In this document: positions 11,167 to 22,973 of the stretch, in pieces
How positions within the stretch are numbered: position 1 is the first letter of the stretch
Layout of the letters: each line of letters begins with the position of its first letter
Assembly: GCF_002878395.1 (NCBI RefSeq)
Contig: NC_061111.1
Span: 22,455,097-22,519,096 of the forward strand
Source: Capsicum annuum
Lineage: Eukaryota > Streptophyta > Magnoliopsida > Solanales > Solanaceae
Length of the DNA: 64,000 bases
Reading direction: 5' to 3'
Position numbers and translations under genes: made by a program
The notes under the pieces: generated by a model
What the model was told of the DNA's origin: nothing
Seen by the model: the letters and a program-made list of their open reading frames with translations, nothing else
Database searches by the model: none

Positions 11167-12086
11167 TTGCCAGGGTCGGTTATACGTGCTAGGTGTAGAT
11201 GACTTGAGGCAATGAAATCTTGAAGAAGAGCATGGTGCGCATTACTCTATTCATCCAAGGGCCACTAAGATGTACCGCAATTTATGGGAGGTCTATTGGT
11301 AGAGTGGGATGAAGAGAGATACTGTAGAGTTTGTGGCTAAGGGCTCTACATATCAGCAGGTTAAGATTGAACACCAAATACCTAGTGGTTCCATGCAAGA
11401 GTTTAGTATTTCCATGTAGAAGTGGGAGAAAGTGAACATGGACTTTGTGAAGGGTTTGCCTCATACTCATCGTCAGCACGATTCCATTTGAGTCATTGTA
11501 GATAGGATGGCCAAATTAGCTCACTTCTTGCCAGTTCATACTTCCTATTCAGTCGAGGACTATGCCAAACTCTATGTTAGAAAGTTGGTCAGGTTACACG
11601 GAGTTCCATTATTCATTATTTCAGATAAAGGTACCCAGTTTACCTTTTATTTTTGGAAAGCATTCCAAAAGGGTCTAGGTACCCAAGTTCACCTCAGTAC
11701 AACCTTCCACCCTCAGATAGATGGACAAGCAGAAAGGACCATTCAGACTTTGAAAGATATGCTAAGGGCGTATTCCATTGACTTTAAGGGTAGTTGGGAT
11801 GACCACTTGCCTTTGATTGAGTTCATATATAATAACAGTTATCATTCCAGCATTCAGATAGCTCCATTTGAGGTGCGCTATGAGGGGAGATGTAGATCTT
11901 CCATTGGTAAGTTTGAAATGGGCGAGGCCGCAAAGGTAGGGCCTGACTTTGTATTGATTCCTTAGAAAAAGTTCAGTTGATCAGGGAAAGACATAAGACA
12001 GCTCGAAGCTGATAGAAATAGTATGCATATGTGCGAAGAAAGGATCTCGAGTTTGAGATTGGCGACTATGTGTATTTGAAAGTCTC
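11167..12086 (+). pseudogene. T1 integrase pseudogene, C-terminus lost
   Basis: After broken remains of the HHCC zinc domain (about 11220-11400), the catalytic core is clean at 11507-11965: HFLPVHTSYS, VRLHGVPLFIISDKGTQFT with the second Asp, FHPQIDGQAERTIQTL with the catalytic Glu, and WDDHLPLIEFIYNNSYHSSI. The first catalytic Asp (NMDFV) lies in a broken frame at about 11440. It stops near 11965 and resumes with RRKDLEFEIGDYVYLKVS before the sequence breaks at 12086. The core is better preserved than gag, and no chromodomain remains. In the family integrase joins the cDNA to chromosomal DNA. Confidence 0.85.
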
Positions 12087-14512
12087 TTTAATGCCCCGAG
12101 TCTGTACCCCAGATGCTACACGGTACCTATGACTCTAAAGGAACATAAGCTAACCCATGACTGACATCTTCTATGAGCACTGAATAATAATACTGTAATA
12201 AATGTAGAAAAAAATAGGTTGAAATGCCATAAGGTTCAAAACTTGAAAAAAATACTGAATACTAATAAATGAATACTGAAAACTGAATATATGTCTAAAA
12301 TACTCTAGTCTGAAAAACCTCTAACTAAACTGTCTGAATGTGGAGTTGATGGGATAAGCCCCCAACTAACTCCAACTACTGGACTACTGATAAATTAATA
12401 ACTAAAATAAAAGCATGTCCTCGATAGATAAGGACTCACTACTAAATCTGCTGCTGATAGTCCAGGCTGCTAAGTATGGTCAGAAGCCTGTGTGTTTGAA
12501 CCTATGATATGAGATATCATAGAGCAAAAGAAAAGTATGCATTAGTACTTTGAATGTACTAGTATGCTAAGTGAGTTAGGTTGATATGCATGGGTTCATA
12601 TGCATGAACAATAACTGGCTGAGCAACATGATCATAACTGAATAAGAGAACATGCATGAATATATAAATTGTAGCTGAGATCATGATAACACTGAATACT
12701 AAGTTCTGAATACTGATTAACTGAAATCTGAGTTTAGTGATAACTGTATTACTGATAGTTGGGTGATTATTTTTGACAGTCCTGATTCTGTAGAACTAAA
12801 CTGAGTTCTATATTGAGACTGAAACTGAAATTGTGGGAGGTAATCATCTAACCAACATGCCCCAAATCTGAACTGATAGGGGTCTAACCTATGACCCCAG
12901 GTGGAAGGGTGATAATACCGTGCCACGGGTACTAACGCTGGAAAATTAGGATGCCAAGCTTAACTGATGGGTGACACCTGGACAGAGTCAAGCCTAAACT
13001 AATGGGTGACCCCTGGGAGGTAGTCAAGCCTAGTCTAATGGGTGATTCCTCATCCTGCGTTGGCTACGCAGTTCTAGAGTATAGGGACTACTACTAATGA
13101 CTCTTCCTCTCTAATAAGGAAGTCGTCATCCCTGTACTCGCTTGGTGCTAAATCCTACTCCCAAATGAATAGACACTGAACTAATTTCTAAAATGTACTA
13201 GGCTAGATTGAACTGTTACTGATCATATTGTCTAACTGAACTGAACTGAGTTTACTGAGTCCCACTGACTGACGGAACACTATTGAGTTCTGAACTGTAT
13301 ACTGAACTGAGACTGTGACTGATTATTGAGTACTACTGTTTGTGATGCTACTTAGACTATTCTGTAACTATTGTAACTTTAGGTAGGCAACTAGATTTTA
13401 GGGTATTGAATACCCCCATTACTCGATATCATGAAAAGTAAAGCATAGCATAAAATTTAAAAGCGTCACAATGTTCACTTGCTCACAACTCATTCATAGA
13501 GGCATTATATCAAACACTTGTAAGATATAAGTTTGCACATATACTAGTATGTCATGATTTTTCACATATAATTCTCATGAACAATTTATCAAGCACTTGG
13601 GAAACATAATCTAAGCACATGCTACCAAACAACATGTAGGCATCATAATTTCAAATCCCAATTCAAAAATTAAGGGCTTTTAACATGAATTCACATAATA
13701 CTACACACATGATAAATATTTTCCCATGAAACTTGGAATAAACCATGGATTAGAACACAATTAACATCATAATCATGAATACACTCAAATCCCACATGGA
13801 ATTCTTGAAATTAATTAACTTGTAGTTTAAAAGAGTTTCTTGAACTCCTAGGGTGGAAGGGAACCCTTGGATGAACACGTCACATACCTTGATGCTTGAA
13901 TTTGTGAAGATTAATGGTGTGTTCTTGAATTTGAAATTACATCCCCTAGGATTTGTTCTTGAGAGGATTTTAGAGAGGATGAGTGTTTTAGCCCTAAGAA
14001 TGACTTAATTTTGTATTTTTAGGGATGAATAGACGTGGGATAAAGTCCCATTTACCCCTCTGGAGGCGGAATTAAAAGAGCAAAAGCTATGTCCAGTGAT
14101 GCGCAAATTGATGCATTACTTCAATGGCATCGACATGATGGCCAATACGCCGTGTCGAGTTCACGTTGGTTTACTAGAATTACACTGAAAGCTGGGGAAA
14201 AATCATCTAGTAGACGCTATGGGTGATGCGACGAATTGATATCGCGTGACCCATTGTTTTGGTCACCTGAACATGGTTCAAATGAGGTCTGAAAAATCTG
14301 AAACTCTCCCGAAGTGACCTACTGACATTCCTAATCATTAATCAACCTAAAAATTGATATTTTAAGGTCATAAGGGTCGTGAAATAGGATTTCCAACTTA
14401 CAAAGGCTAAAATACTTCTAAGTATAAACACTTAGCTGAAATTTCTAAGTCTGGAACCTCTTTTCAAGCTTTAGCAAACTGAGTTAAGCTTAGAATTTAA
14501 TGGGGTCTTACA
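12087..14512 (-). repeat. T-family LTR in opposite orientation (2,426 bp)
   Basis: Read on the minus strand it begins TGTAAGACCCC (at 14512) and ends CGGGGCATTAAA (at 12087), a mutated form of the canonical CGGGGTGTTACA. It aligns along its length with the T1 5' LTR: 'agcttgaaaagaggt', 'gctaagtgtttatacttaga' and the U5 phrase 'atgggttagctt' all recur. No primer site or polypurine tract adjoins it, because the left neighbour is T1 integrase in plus orientation and the right neighbour is a LINE fragment. It is either a solo LTR or a piece left by an inversion. Confidence 0.8.
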
Positions 14513-15185
14513 CACCCCTAGTAAGTCCACACATCCACTGCAACATCCTCATTTCTGTAGCCTTCAAATTTTGGATGTGAGAGTTCTTTACTGGCCAACA
14601 CTCCACTCCATACAACATGGGCGGATGGACTACAACTCTATAGAATTTGCCTTTAAGCTTGGGAGGTACCCTTTTATCACATAAAACTCCTGAGGCAAGC
14701 CGCTATTTCATCCATCCTGCCTAATATAGTGAGAGATGTCTTTATCCATCTCTCTATTTTCCCAAATCAAAAGCCAAGATACTTAAAACTATCCCTTTTA
14801 CAAACCACTTAGAAATCCATCTTCACTACCACCTCATCCTCTTGCCACGAGTCATGAAACTTGCATTCCAAAACCAAAATTTTTGTCCTGCTTAACCTGA
14901 ACCCTTTAGACTCCTAAGTTTGTCTCCAAACCTCCAAATTTTTAGCCACACCTCCTCGCATCTCATTAATCAAAACTACATCATCAGTAAATAGCATACA
15001 CCAAGGCGTATTTTTTTGTATAGGTCGCATCAACAGATCCATCACCAAGGAAAAAAATGGGCTAAGAGTTGATCCCTGGTGTAACCCTGTCAAAACAGGG
15101 AAATAATATGAATCTCCTCCTACTTTTCTTACCCGAGTCTTCTCCTATAGACATGTCCTTAATCGATTTGATGTACGCCAACGGG
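14513..15185 (-). pseudogene. LINE (non-LTR) reverse transcriptase fragment
   Basis: The minus strand encodes in order GLHQGSTLSP (about 15060-15090), a PWCMLFTDDVVLI segment whose FTDD (14980-14991) stands for the F/YADD active site, [32 protein letters not shown], and toward 14516 an [13 protein letters not shown] tail. This order is typical of plant LINE reverse transcriptases downstream of palm motif A. Frameshifts and stops are frequent. Both ends are cut: at 14512/14513 by the T-family LTR and at 15185/15186 by the Athila LTR. The family copies LINE RNA at a nicked target. This piece is inactive. Confidence 0.85.
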
Positions 15186-16674
15186 TGATCTTGGTGTATT
15201 TATACATTCAAGTTCCAATATTTACTCATATTTATACTTGTTCTATGAGATAAAACTAGTAAATTGTATTATGTTTGAGCCTAAAATGTATTCTTGAGCT
15301 AATGGATATGATTAGTGTTATAGGGATTGATTTTGGTGTAATTGGACATGCTTTTATTCAATTATAAGGAGATTTTGGATCACGGAAGCATTTGGAGTGA
15401 CATGCTGGACATGAAGACACTAGAAAAAGATTTGAAAGCATGGTATGAAGTGGTGAAAACTCAGTATCAAACAAAAAATTCCAGTGAGGGTTCGCGATAA
15501 GCCCGTGTCGTAGACTCTTATTGATTATTTTAGGATGTCAAATTCCTGTGAGGGTCCGTGATAAGCCAGTGTTGTGAATCCTAGTGTTTGCAATTACCTC
15601 TGAGTTGTGGAGGCTGAGTTATTTGGTAAAGTTAAATTCCAGTAGTTGTTTGCGATAAGCCTGCATCACGGACCTTAGCTTCCACATTAGGCTCCGCAAT
15701 GCAGTAAAGAGGAAATTTTGTGTAGATTTGTCCTACTATAAAAGGAACACTTAAACATAATCTCGGGATACCTTGGCATAGTACAAAAAAGGCAAAAAAA
15801 AAAATACAAAACTCTCTTGAACTTTCAACTTTCAACATTAATTTTGGTATGATAAATTATAGTACTTTGATGTTGATCTCAAACATGAGTGGCTAAACAC
15901 CCTTGTTCTGGAGTTGAGGCTGAGAACATGATTATATTTTGATATTCTTAGAGTGGTTAATGTTGAACTATCATAAAGGTTATTCTTATTCTCTTGTTTC
16001 TATTATTTTAATGAATGGCCACCATTAGAATATATCTGTAATCCTTTTGTAAACCTGGAAAGAGAATCATAGGGATAGATCGAAGAGTGTAAGGAGAAAG
16101 TTTGTATTCTTATACATAACGAAGGATGTGAAGTAGCAAATAGGATAGGAATATACCTGGGGGCCTTGTTTGATTCAATTGTAGAAAGAAAACTTAAAGC
16201 ATCTAAATGGATTATTGCATCCCCATTCAACTATGTAGTTGCAATGTCTCTTTAGGTAGAAGGTTAGAGGTTCGAAAGACCATGATCATAATCTAAACCT
16301 TGCAAACCAATGACCTGATAATCAACATGACCATGATAAGAATGAAGATCTATATGATTGTTAAAAGTACCCCAACCATGGAATTTTATCTCTTATTTTT
16401 TGCAACCTATCTTACGTTGCAATTGTCATACTTTATTATTCATTTAGTTGTTAAATTATAAATTAAATTTTTTAATCGATTTATTTCTCTAAAATACTTG
16501 CATATGTTATTATTAACCAATTTTGTTACTCTGAACTACTTGAATACATTATTGTCGAAACTATAATTAAGTGAATTATTAATCAAGTAGTCCTCATTGG
16601 TATGATATTTGATTCTTTGGGTCACTATATTACTTATACGATCACGTCACTTGCGTGTGCGATCGGACGCAACA
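15186..16674 (+). repeat. 5' LTR of A1 (1,489 bp)
   Basis: It starts TGATCTTGGTGTATTTATAC, parallel to TGATATTGGGTGAATTTATG of A2, and ends in GGACGCAACA before the primer site. It shares the phrases 'gagaatcatag', 'gcctt(g)tttgattcaattg' and 'cactatattactt' with the A2 LTRs. It contains repeated 'gataagcc(c/a/t)g' words at 15495-15665. Confidence 0.75.
15737..15744 (+). promoter_or_regulatory. TATA box in A1 LTR
   Basis: TATAAAAG lies about 550 bp into the LTR, where the A2 LTRs also carry a TATA element. It is followed by 'ggaacactta' and is the likely U3/R promoter. This is inferred from position and sequence only. Confidence 0.5.
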
Positions 16675-16681
16675 ATTTTTT

Positions 16682-16699
16682 TAGCGCCGTTATTGGAGG
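16682..16699 (+). promoter_or_regulatory. Degenerate Asp-tRNA primer site of A1
   Basis: TAGCGCCGTTATTGGAGG agrees with the Athila primer site seen intact in A2 (TGGCGCCGTTGCCGGGGA) at 12 of 18 positions, and lies seven bases after the LTR end. Confidence 0.65.
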
Positions 16700-16809
16700 C
16701 TCAAATAATAAGTAATTTTCTAAATTTTTTCTTTTGATAGTAACTTTGAATGTTAACAACTTTATCTTAGCGCCTGACTTTTACAAAAATTCTAAGTATC
16801 AGACTGGCA

Positions 16810-18130
16810 AGAGCTGAAGAATTGTTTGAGCCTTATTCGATATCGGAACAAGTATTTTATCAAAGGCGAAGATCAACAATACTTCACAATCCAATTCAGC
16901 AAGTTCACCTGGGAGATCACAGGGATCCTAATCTTAATGCTCAAATTGCTCTAGCTCTGGTGGTTCCAGCTAATCCTTCTCAAGCAAAGGCTAGACCCAT
17001 TCGTGAAGTGACAATACCACTTCGAACAATGCTACTAATAGAATTCACAAGCCAGATGTGGGTGGTCGGTTTGAATTGAAGCAGGATATGGTGCAACTCT
17101 TGCACTCTTGAGATCAGTGATACCTAAATTCCTGCTAGGGTATTTACTGATTATGTAAGATTGATTCTCTTTTCCTTTTCTCTTCTAGGGGAAGCAAAGA
17201 GGTGGTTACATACTGAAACACTGCACTTCATCACTTCCTAGGATAATCTGGCTCAGAAATTCCTTATTTAATTCTTTTCATCTGGGAATAGAACACGTTT
17301 GAGAAGTGAGATTCTAAGTTTTGAGCAGAAAGATAGATAGAATCTTTATAAGCTTGGGAAAGATTCAAGGCTATGCTCAGGAATTGAACTCATCACCATT
17401 AAACTAATGATGTATTGGTACACACTTTTATTGAGGGTCTTGATCCTAGCAACATGATTCTACTGTATTCAGCAGCTCGTGGACAAGCTCTAGAAAATAC
17501 GTATGAAGAATTATAGTCACTGCTAAATTAGATTTCATAGGGTAATCTCGAGTGGAATGCTGATATAAAAAGTGCTCTAAAGATGGTTGCAGTTGTGTTG
17601 GAGGTTGATCAATTTACAATGGTATCAAACCAAATTGTTTCACCGTAAAATTAGATAACTACATAACTCAGTAACATGAATCTGAGGTTACACGGTTCAC
17701 ACCACCACCAACAAATGTCGTTTATCAGGTTCATTCTTGATGCGAAGTTTATGGAAGAAGTGAACATACAACTGATGCTTGCACAACTCATCTAGAGTCT
17801 GTTAACTATGTGGGAAATGCTAATTGGCAAGGACCACAAAACTTTGGTAATACTTAAAATTCTAACTGGTGAAACCATCCTAATTTTTCATGCGGTGGAA
17901 ATCAGGCATAAAATAGAACTTAATACAGTGGGCCAGTGAATCAAAACCAATAGCAGTATGTTCCAAGAAATCAGGCCACAATACAAACAAGCAATATTAA
18001 AGAGATGCTAAAGCATTTTATGGATAGTCAAGCACAGTTGGTTGTAGATATAAAAAACCAACAAATGATTACAAAGAACTTGGAGGTTCAAATAGGTCAG
18101 ATTGCAGGAGCACAAAATGCTAGACCTTAG
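16810..18130 (+). pseudogene. A1 gag pseudogene
   Basis: Broken frames keep the Athila gag outline. An N-terminal stretch (16822-17079) contains HNPIQQVHLGDHRDPN. It is followed by the retro-gag core, LIRLILFSFSLLGEAKRWL (about 17155-17210), then LAQKFLI at about 17250, which is the A-K-R-W-L and L-x-x-K-F/Y pattern of the family. The 17660-18130 part is rich in N and Q. A start codon could not be chosen and at least ten stops interrupt it. The product would be the particle shell protein. Confidence 0.65.
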
Positions 18131-19130
18131 GGAGGTCTACCTAGAGATACTGAGCCAAATCCAAAATAGGTGAATGCAGTCATTACTCGGATTGGGCTTC
18201 AACTGAAGGAATTAGAACCTACGTAGGTGAATCACAAGGCTACTGATGGTGAAACAAAAAAGAATGAAAATAAAGCTATAGAAGACAAAGTTGAAAGCAA
18301 GGGAACCAAGGTTGAAAGTGTGATGCCACCTCCACCTTTCCTATAAAGGCTTTGGAAACTCCAAGATGAGGCTTGTTATAAGAAGTTTATTGATGTATCG
18401 AAATAGATGCATATTAACTTGCCTCTCGTTGATATTTTGATGAGTGTTCTGAAGTATGCTTAGTACATAAATGACATTGTGGCTAATAAGAACCGCCTGA
18501 CTGAATATGCTACTGTGGCACTTACTTAGGAGGGCACATCACAAATCCAGAGCATGTTGCCCACAAAGATGAAAGATCTGGGTACTTTAAATCTGCAGAT
18601 CATAATTAGGCATTCCATCAGTGCTCGGGGTTTATGAGATCTTGGGGTAAGTATAAATCTCATGCCCACATCCTTTTACAAAAAAATAGGGCTAGGTAGC
18701 CTAAGACCCACCACAGTCATTCTGCAGTTGGCTGATCGATCACTTGTGAGACTGATGGAATCATTGAGGATGTATTGGTGCAAGCGGGATCACTTATTTT
18801 TCCAGTGGACTTCATTATTTTTGATTTTTGATGCTGATCCGAAAGTCTCATTTATTTTGGGATGTCTTTTTTTAGTAATTAGTCTCTCACAAATTGATGT
18901 AGTTGCAGGAAAAATGAATATGAGAGCTTATTACAAGGTTGAGGTGTTCGATGTGTATAAAGAAATAAAGTTGCATACAATATATGAAGAGTTGTCTGCT
19001 CTTATAGTCATAGACCTTGAGTTTGAGCTCCACCTCTTACTGTCTAATAACCCACTTGAGCGAGCATTGATGGGATACAATATGTTTAGTAATTTTAAAG
19101 CATTTGAAATGGTATAACTTTTGGATGTGA
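18130..19130 (+). pseudogene. A1 gag-pro linker and aspartic protease
   Basis: The linker keeps Athila signatures: MPPPPFL, KKFIDVSK, INLPLVDIL, YATVALT and KMKDLGTL. The protease follows at 18662-19117 with LMPTSFYKKIGLG, TTVILQLADRS, ILGCLFLV and LSQIDVVAGKM, then IYEELSALIVIDLE of the downstream linker. In related elements the active-site D-x-G-A sits just before 'SINLMP'. Here the reading is L-stop-DLGVSINLMP, which keeps the D but carries L for the next residue as is usual in Athila (DLGAS), with V for A. Frame breaks near 18632 and elsewhere make it inactive. Confidence 0.8.
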
Positions 19131-19289
19131 CAAGCATTATTACCAGGGAGATCAAATTTGAGCCATTGAATAGAAGGCAGAAATCAATTTGATGGAAAAT
19201 GTCAGATATCACAGGAATCAATCTTGCCTTTTGTATGCATAAAATATTTATGGGGGAGGGATATAAATCAAATGTGTAACACCAATGAA

Positions 19290-19735
19290 GACTGAATCCT
19301 GTGATAAAAGTATTCAGAAAAAAATTCACTAAGTGGCTTGATGCTGGGATAGTTTATCCCATATTCGATAGTAAATGGGTTAGCCCTGTGTATTGTTTTC
19401 CAAAGAAAAGAGGGATGATTGTTGTGATTAATGAGAATAATGATTTGATTCCAACTTGTACAATGACTGAGTGGAGGATCCACATAGATTGTAGGAAATT
19501 AAATGATGCCACTCGGAAGGATCACTATCCCATTCCTTTTATTAATCAAATGCTGGATAGGTTGGTGGGACAAGAACATTATTGATTTCTAGATGGGTAT
19601 TTAGGCTACAATCAGATAACCATAGCACTAAAATATTAGGAGAAGATCACCTTCACTTGTCCTTATAGTATTTATGCATTCAGACGTATGCCCTTTGGTT
19701 TTTGGATGAGTAGTTAATGGAACTGGATATAGCAG
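19290..19735 (+). pseudogene. A1 reverse transcriptase, N-terminal half
   Basis: The frame at 19301-19585 reads KWLDAGIVYPI, SKWVSPVYCFPKK, IDCRKLNDATRKDHYP and PFINQMLDRLVG. After a stop it continues FLDGYLGYNQITIAL (about 19590), with the first catalytic Asp, then FTCPYSIYAFRRMPFGF (about 19650-19700). This is the fingers and first palm part of an Athila RT. The element jumps from MPFG directly to the integrase linker at about 19740, so the second Asp pair and all of RNase H are deleted. Confidence 0.85.
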
Positions 19736-19739
19736 AGGT

Positions 19740-20170
19740 TCCTTAGTATGCTGATATAGTAAATTTGCTTGTTAGTGGTATTTATCCCCCAGAAGCCATA
19801 AGTCTACAAAAGAAGAAGTTGTTTTGTAAATCCCGCTCATACATATGGGATAAGCCTTATCTGTTTAAACAAATTACTGATAGAATTATTAGAAGATATA
19901 TTTCAAAAGCTGAATCTAAACAGGTGCTGGAAAGTTGTCATTCATCACCTTATAGAGGTCATCATGGAGGTGAACGAACAACAAGAAAAGTACTGTAGTT
20001 TGGTTTTCTTTGGTCAATATTTTTCAGAGATGCTATAGTTTATGTCTGATAATGTGATCAATGTCAGGGAATGGGCACTACTCGAGGCGCCATGAAATGC
20101 TACTATATAATATTCTTGAAGCTGAGGTTTTTGATGTGTGTGCGATTGATTTCATGGGCCTATTGAAACA
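19740..20170 (+). pseudogene. A1 integrase zinc-binding region
   Basis: The frame at 19765-19998 holds LVSGIYPPEA, the Athila linker FCKSRSYIWDKPYLFK, and the HHCC zinc domain: ESCHSSPYRGHHGGERT with the histidines, followed after stops by CDQCQGMG with the cysteines (about 20053-20075). A short further piece matches the approach to the core ('gattgatttcatgggcc' near 20144). The catalytic core is absent. Confidence 0.8.
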
Positions 20171-21475
20171 TCTTAGTTTCTGGACATTAGAAAATTTCCT
20201 GGAATTCTGATCTCTGGACCTAATATGACTTATGTGTATGATCCATATGATGGGGTATGGATGGTATGGTCTGGTCATATGCTGACCAATGTTAGTTAAT
20301 GGGATGGATTTTGGTTACTGGAATGTATAGGACTTAAGGGTACGAGTCATATTGGTGGTTATGGGTCCTTTGGTTCCTTAACTTAATCTTAGACTTAGTT
20401 TCTTAGGTAGGATCTAAGTACAAGTGGCTAACCACGATCCGTAAGCCAGGGTACGAATTATACTAGGGACTCGTATGGTAAACAGTGTTCAATTCCCTAG
20501 GTATTTTATTCTGCCAGTGATACAGGTCATGGATACGGATGACTTGGTAGGATGATTCATATACTAGACAGTGTTTGATCCAAGGGATAAGGCTTATATA
20601 TGAGTGGTGGACACCAATCGTATTGGGAGGGAACGACTCGTAAAGGCCATTCGTATCCTTGTGATGGAATTTTTTGCAACTTAAGTGGGGGGATTCTGGA
20701 TATTTCCCTACTTATTCTAATAAGACCCCATGACTTATAACCTACTTGGGAGGATATTTACCCTATTATTATATTCATTAACACTTAGAAACTCTTCCTA
20801 AACACTTCATAATTCTCTTAAGAGCTGTTGAGCAAGGGGAGCTAGGGTTTCAACTAAGGGATCAATTTGGGGCTAGTCTTGGTGATTTCTTTTCGTCATA
20901 ACCATAGTTTAAGGCATGTTTCTCTTCCCTCATTGTTATTTTAATTAAAGGCATAGTTTATATGAATGTTTTCTTGGTTTTACTATTGCATGGTTTTGGT
21001 TTTCAAATACGTTTTGGGGTTTTTTGATGTAAATTGCTTGGTTATGGTTTCCCATGGTTTTAATTATTCTTTTATATGCATTAATGGTGGTTTTGGATAA
21101 TTGGATTGAATGGGAGTAGTTTATTGGTAGTTGGAATTGGTTTTGGTTATATTATACCTCTAATGTGTTTGATAAAATGCTTATAAAGATATGTTTATTA
21201 TGTAGACTTCTTTTAATGGAACTCTTGCATGTTTTAAACTTGGTGAAGGAATTATGCATGGTTTAAACGGTTTGGAAAGGCTAAAGTATAATTGGTTATG
21301 CTTATGGGGAACATGGAAATCTCCCAAGTGGTTTAATATTGTAAATGGAAGGACACTTGAAAGTCCTCTAAAATCTATAACTGGTAGGCTATGGATGATA
21401 CTTGCAAGTAAGGTTGGTGTGATGATACCAATACCAATGGGCTTGGTTAATAAATGGATAATGTTTTGGTTATGT
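20171..21475 (+). repeat. LTR-like remnant, gypsy type
   Basis: No coding domain is visible. The region has repeated 'acgagtc', 'actcgta' and 'gtacgaat' words (20340-20660), a 'gggtttcaacta' leader-like stretch near 20845, and a T-rich tail rich in 'ggttttgg' words (20980-21190). This resembles U3-R-U5 of a long gypsy LTR. Neither edge is definable. It may be the LTR of a deleted chromovirus whose body joined the R fragment at about 21476. The ORF at 21254-21523 is not a protein. Confidence 0.4.
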
Positions 21476-22037
21476 GGACACTTGTTGATGAACTACATGG
21501 TTCTATCATATTTTCTAAGGTAGATCTTAGAGCTGGATACCATCAAATTAGGATAAAGGTACAAGATATGTATAAGACTATTTTCAGGACACACGTAGGC
21601 CATTATGAGTTTAAGGTAATGCCTTTTGGTCTCACTAATGCTCCTGCTACATTCCAAGCCCTGCTAAAGAAGAAAGCTTTTAGGAAACAATTGGATACAT
21701 TACTTGCAGTTCAAGCACTTTTTGATCAGGACTAATCACCATAGTTTAACGTACTTGGTGGAGTAGAAGGTTACCTCAACTATACAATAGAAAGGATTGT
21801 CTAAATTATTGGAATTGGGTTATGAGATCCACTATAAAAAGGGTACTGAAAGTAGAGTGGCTGATGCCCTCTCTAGACAAATGATAATGGACAATTGATG
21901 ATGATTAGTGTTACCCTTCTATGTTGGGCACATGAAGTCATTTCTAGTTACTCAGGTGACACCTAGGCTGCGGAATTGATCACTCAACTCTCAATGGATT
22001 TGTAAGGTCCTTATTTATGGCATTTCACTTCTAGAAT
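21476..22037 (+). pseudogene. Reina-like chromovirus R, RT and RNase H fragments (5' part)
   Basis: RT palm begins abruptly: [25 protein letters not shown] with the first catalytic Asp (21480-21550), then [24 protein letters not shown] (to 21657). The remainder of RT is deleted and the sequence goes on with RNase H C-terminal motifs, [27 protein letters not shown] and ADALSRQ (21718-21880). At 22037 the element is cut by T2 and resumes in the same reading frame at 40762 once one target copy is discounted. The 3' continuation carries integrase and a chromodomain. Confidence 0.8.
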
Positions 22038-22042
22038 CCTTA
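22038..22042. repeat. Target-site duplication of T2, left copy (CCTTA)
   Basis: CCTTA precedes the TG of the T2 LTR at 22043 and recurs at 40757-40761 directly after the TTACA end of the other LTR. Five bases is the normal size for gypsy integration. Confidence 0.9.
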
Positions 22043-22930
22043 TGTAACACCCCGAGTCTACAACCTGGATGTCATACAGTGCTTACGACCTGAAGGATCA
22101 CAAGATAACCCATGATTGGTACCTACTGTGAGCACTGAATAATAATACTGAAAATATATGCAAAAGTATAACTGAATATGCCATAACGTTCTCAAAATAC
22201 TAAAATAATAACTAAAATTACTGATAATAACATCTGAAAACTAAATAACTGAATGAGCTAGTCCAAAATACTTTAACTGTCAGACTATGGAGTTGATAGG
22301 ACAAATCCCCAACTAATTCCAACTGAAATAACTACTGAGCTAACTGAAAGAATGACATAGATAAACTCTGTCCTCGAAATATGAGAACTCACCATTGAAT
22401 CTGCTGCTGATATCCTGAGTTGCTAAGTACTGTCGAGACCCTAAGCGTCCGAAGCTATGATATGAGACATCATAGCATAAAGAAAGATTATGCATCAGTA
22501 CATGAAATGTACTGGTTTGCTAAGTGAGGTAGGCTGATATACATGGGTTCATATACATGAGATGATAACTAACTGAATACACATCATAAAGTAACTGGAT
22601 GAGAGTATATGTAAAATTGTAACTACTGAACATGCTAAATATACAATACTACGCATATAGTGTTTGTCTGAATTAGACTAAAACTGAAGTACTGAGTTTT
22701 GATGGCTATGTAACTAATAACTGATAGCCATGGTTTTGTCGAACTATCTGAGTTCTTTAATAAATACTAAGACTAAAACTGTAACTGTAGGGGTTATCAT
22801 CTAACTGACATACCCCAATTATAAACTGAGTTGGGGTCCAACCTATGACCCCAGTTGGAAGGGTGTTAGCACCTTGCCAATGGATACTAACAAGGCTATG
22901 TCAACACTAACTGGAAGGAAGACTCATGAA

Positions 22931-22973
<43 letters not shown>

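Larger units (their letters stand above)
6202..12086 (+). mobile_element. Tekay-type chromovirus T1, 3' truncated and RT deleted
   Basis: T1 reads in order: 5' LTR (6202-8573), primer site (8578-8590), gag (8797-9606), zinc-knuckle and protease region (9690-10330), RNase H (10441-10860) and integrase (11220-12086). Reverse transcriptase and the start of RNase H are missing at about 10370-10440. The element stops in the integrase C-terminal linker, where an LTR of the same family in opposite orientation begins. The downstream plus-strand LTR is absent. Stops and frameshifts occur throughout, so no protein is intact. The Tekay/Del placement rests on the long LTR, the Met-tRNA primer site, the LDPGAS protease motif and similarity to T2, which has a chromodomain. 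Confidence 0.8.
15186..20170 (+). mobile_element. Athila-type element A1, truncated
   Basis: The order is 5' LTR (15186-16674), Asp-tRNA-type primer site (16682-16699), gag (about 16810-18130), gag-pro linker and protease (18130-19130), RT start (19290-19710) and integrase zinc domain (19750-20170). Most of RT, all of RNase H and the integrase core are missing, as is the 3' LTR. Stop codons are very frequent, so A1 is one of the older elements here. Confidence 0.8.

Noticed and set aside
21254..21523. 89-codon plus-strand ORF before the R reverse transcriptase
   Set aside because: It lies in the LTR-like remnant, overlaps the RT frame at its end in a different phase and shows no domain.
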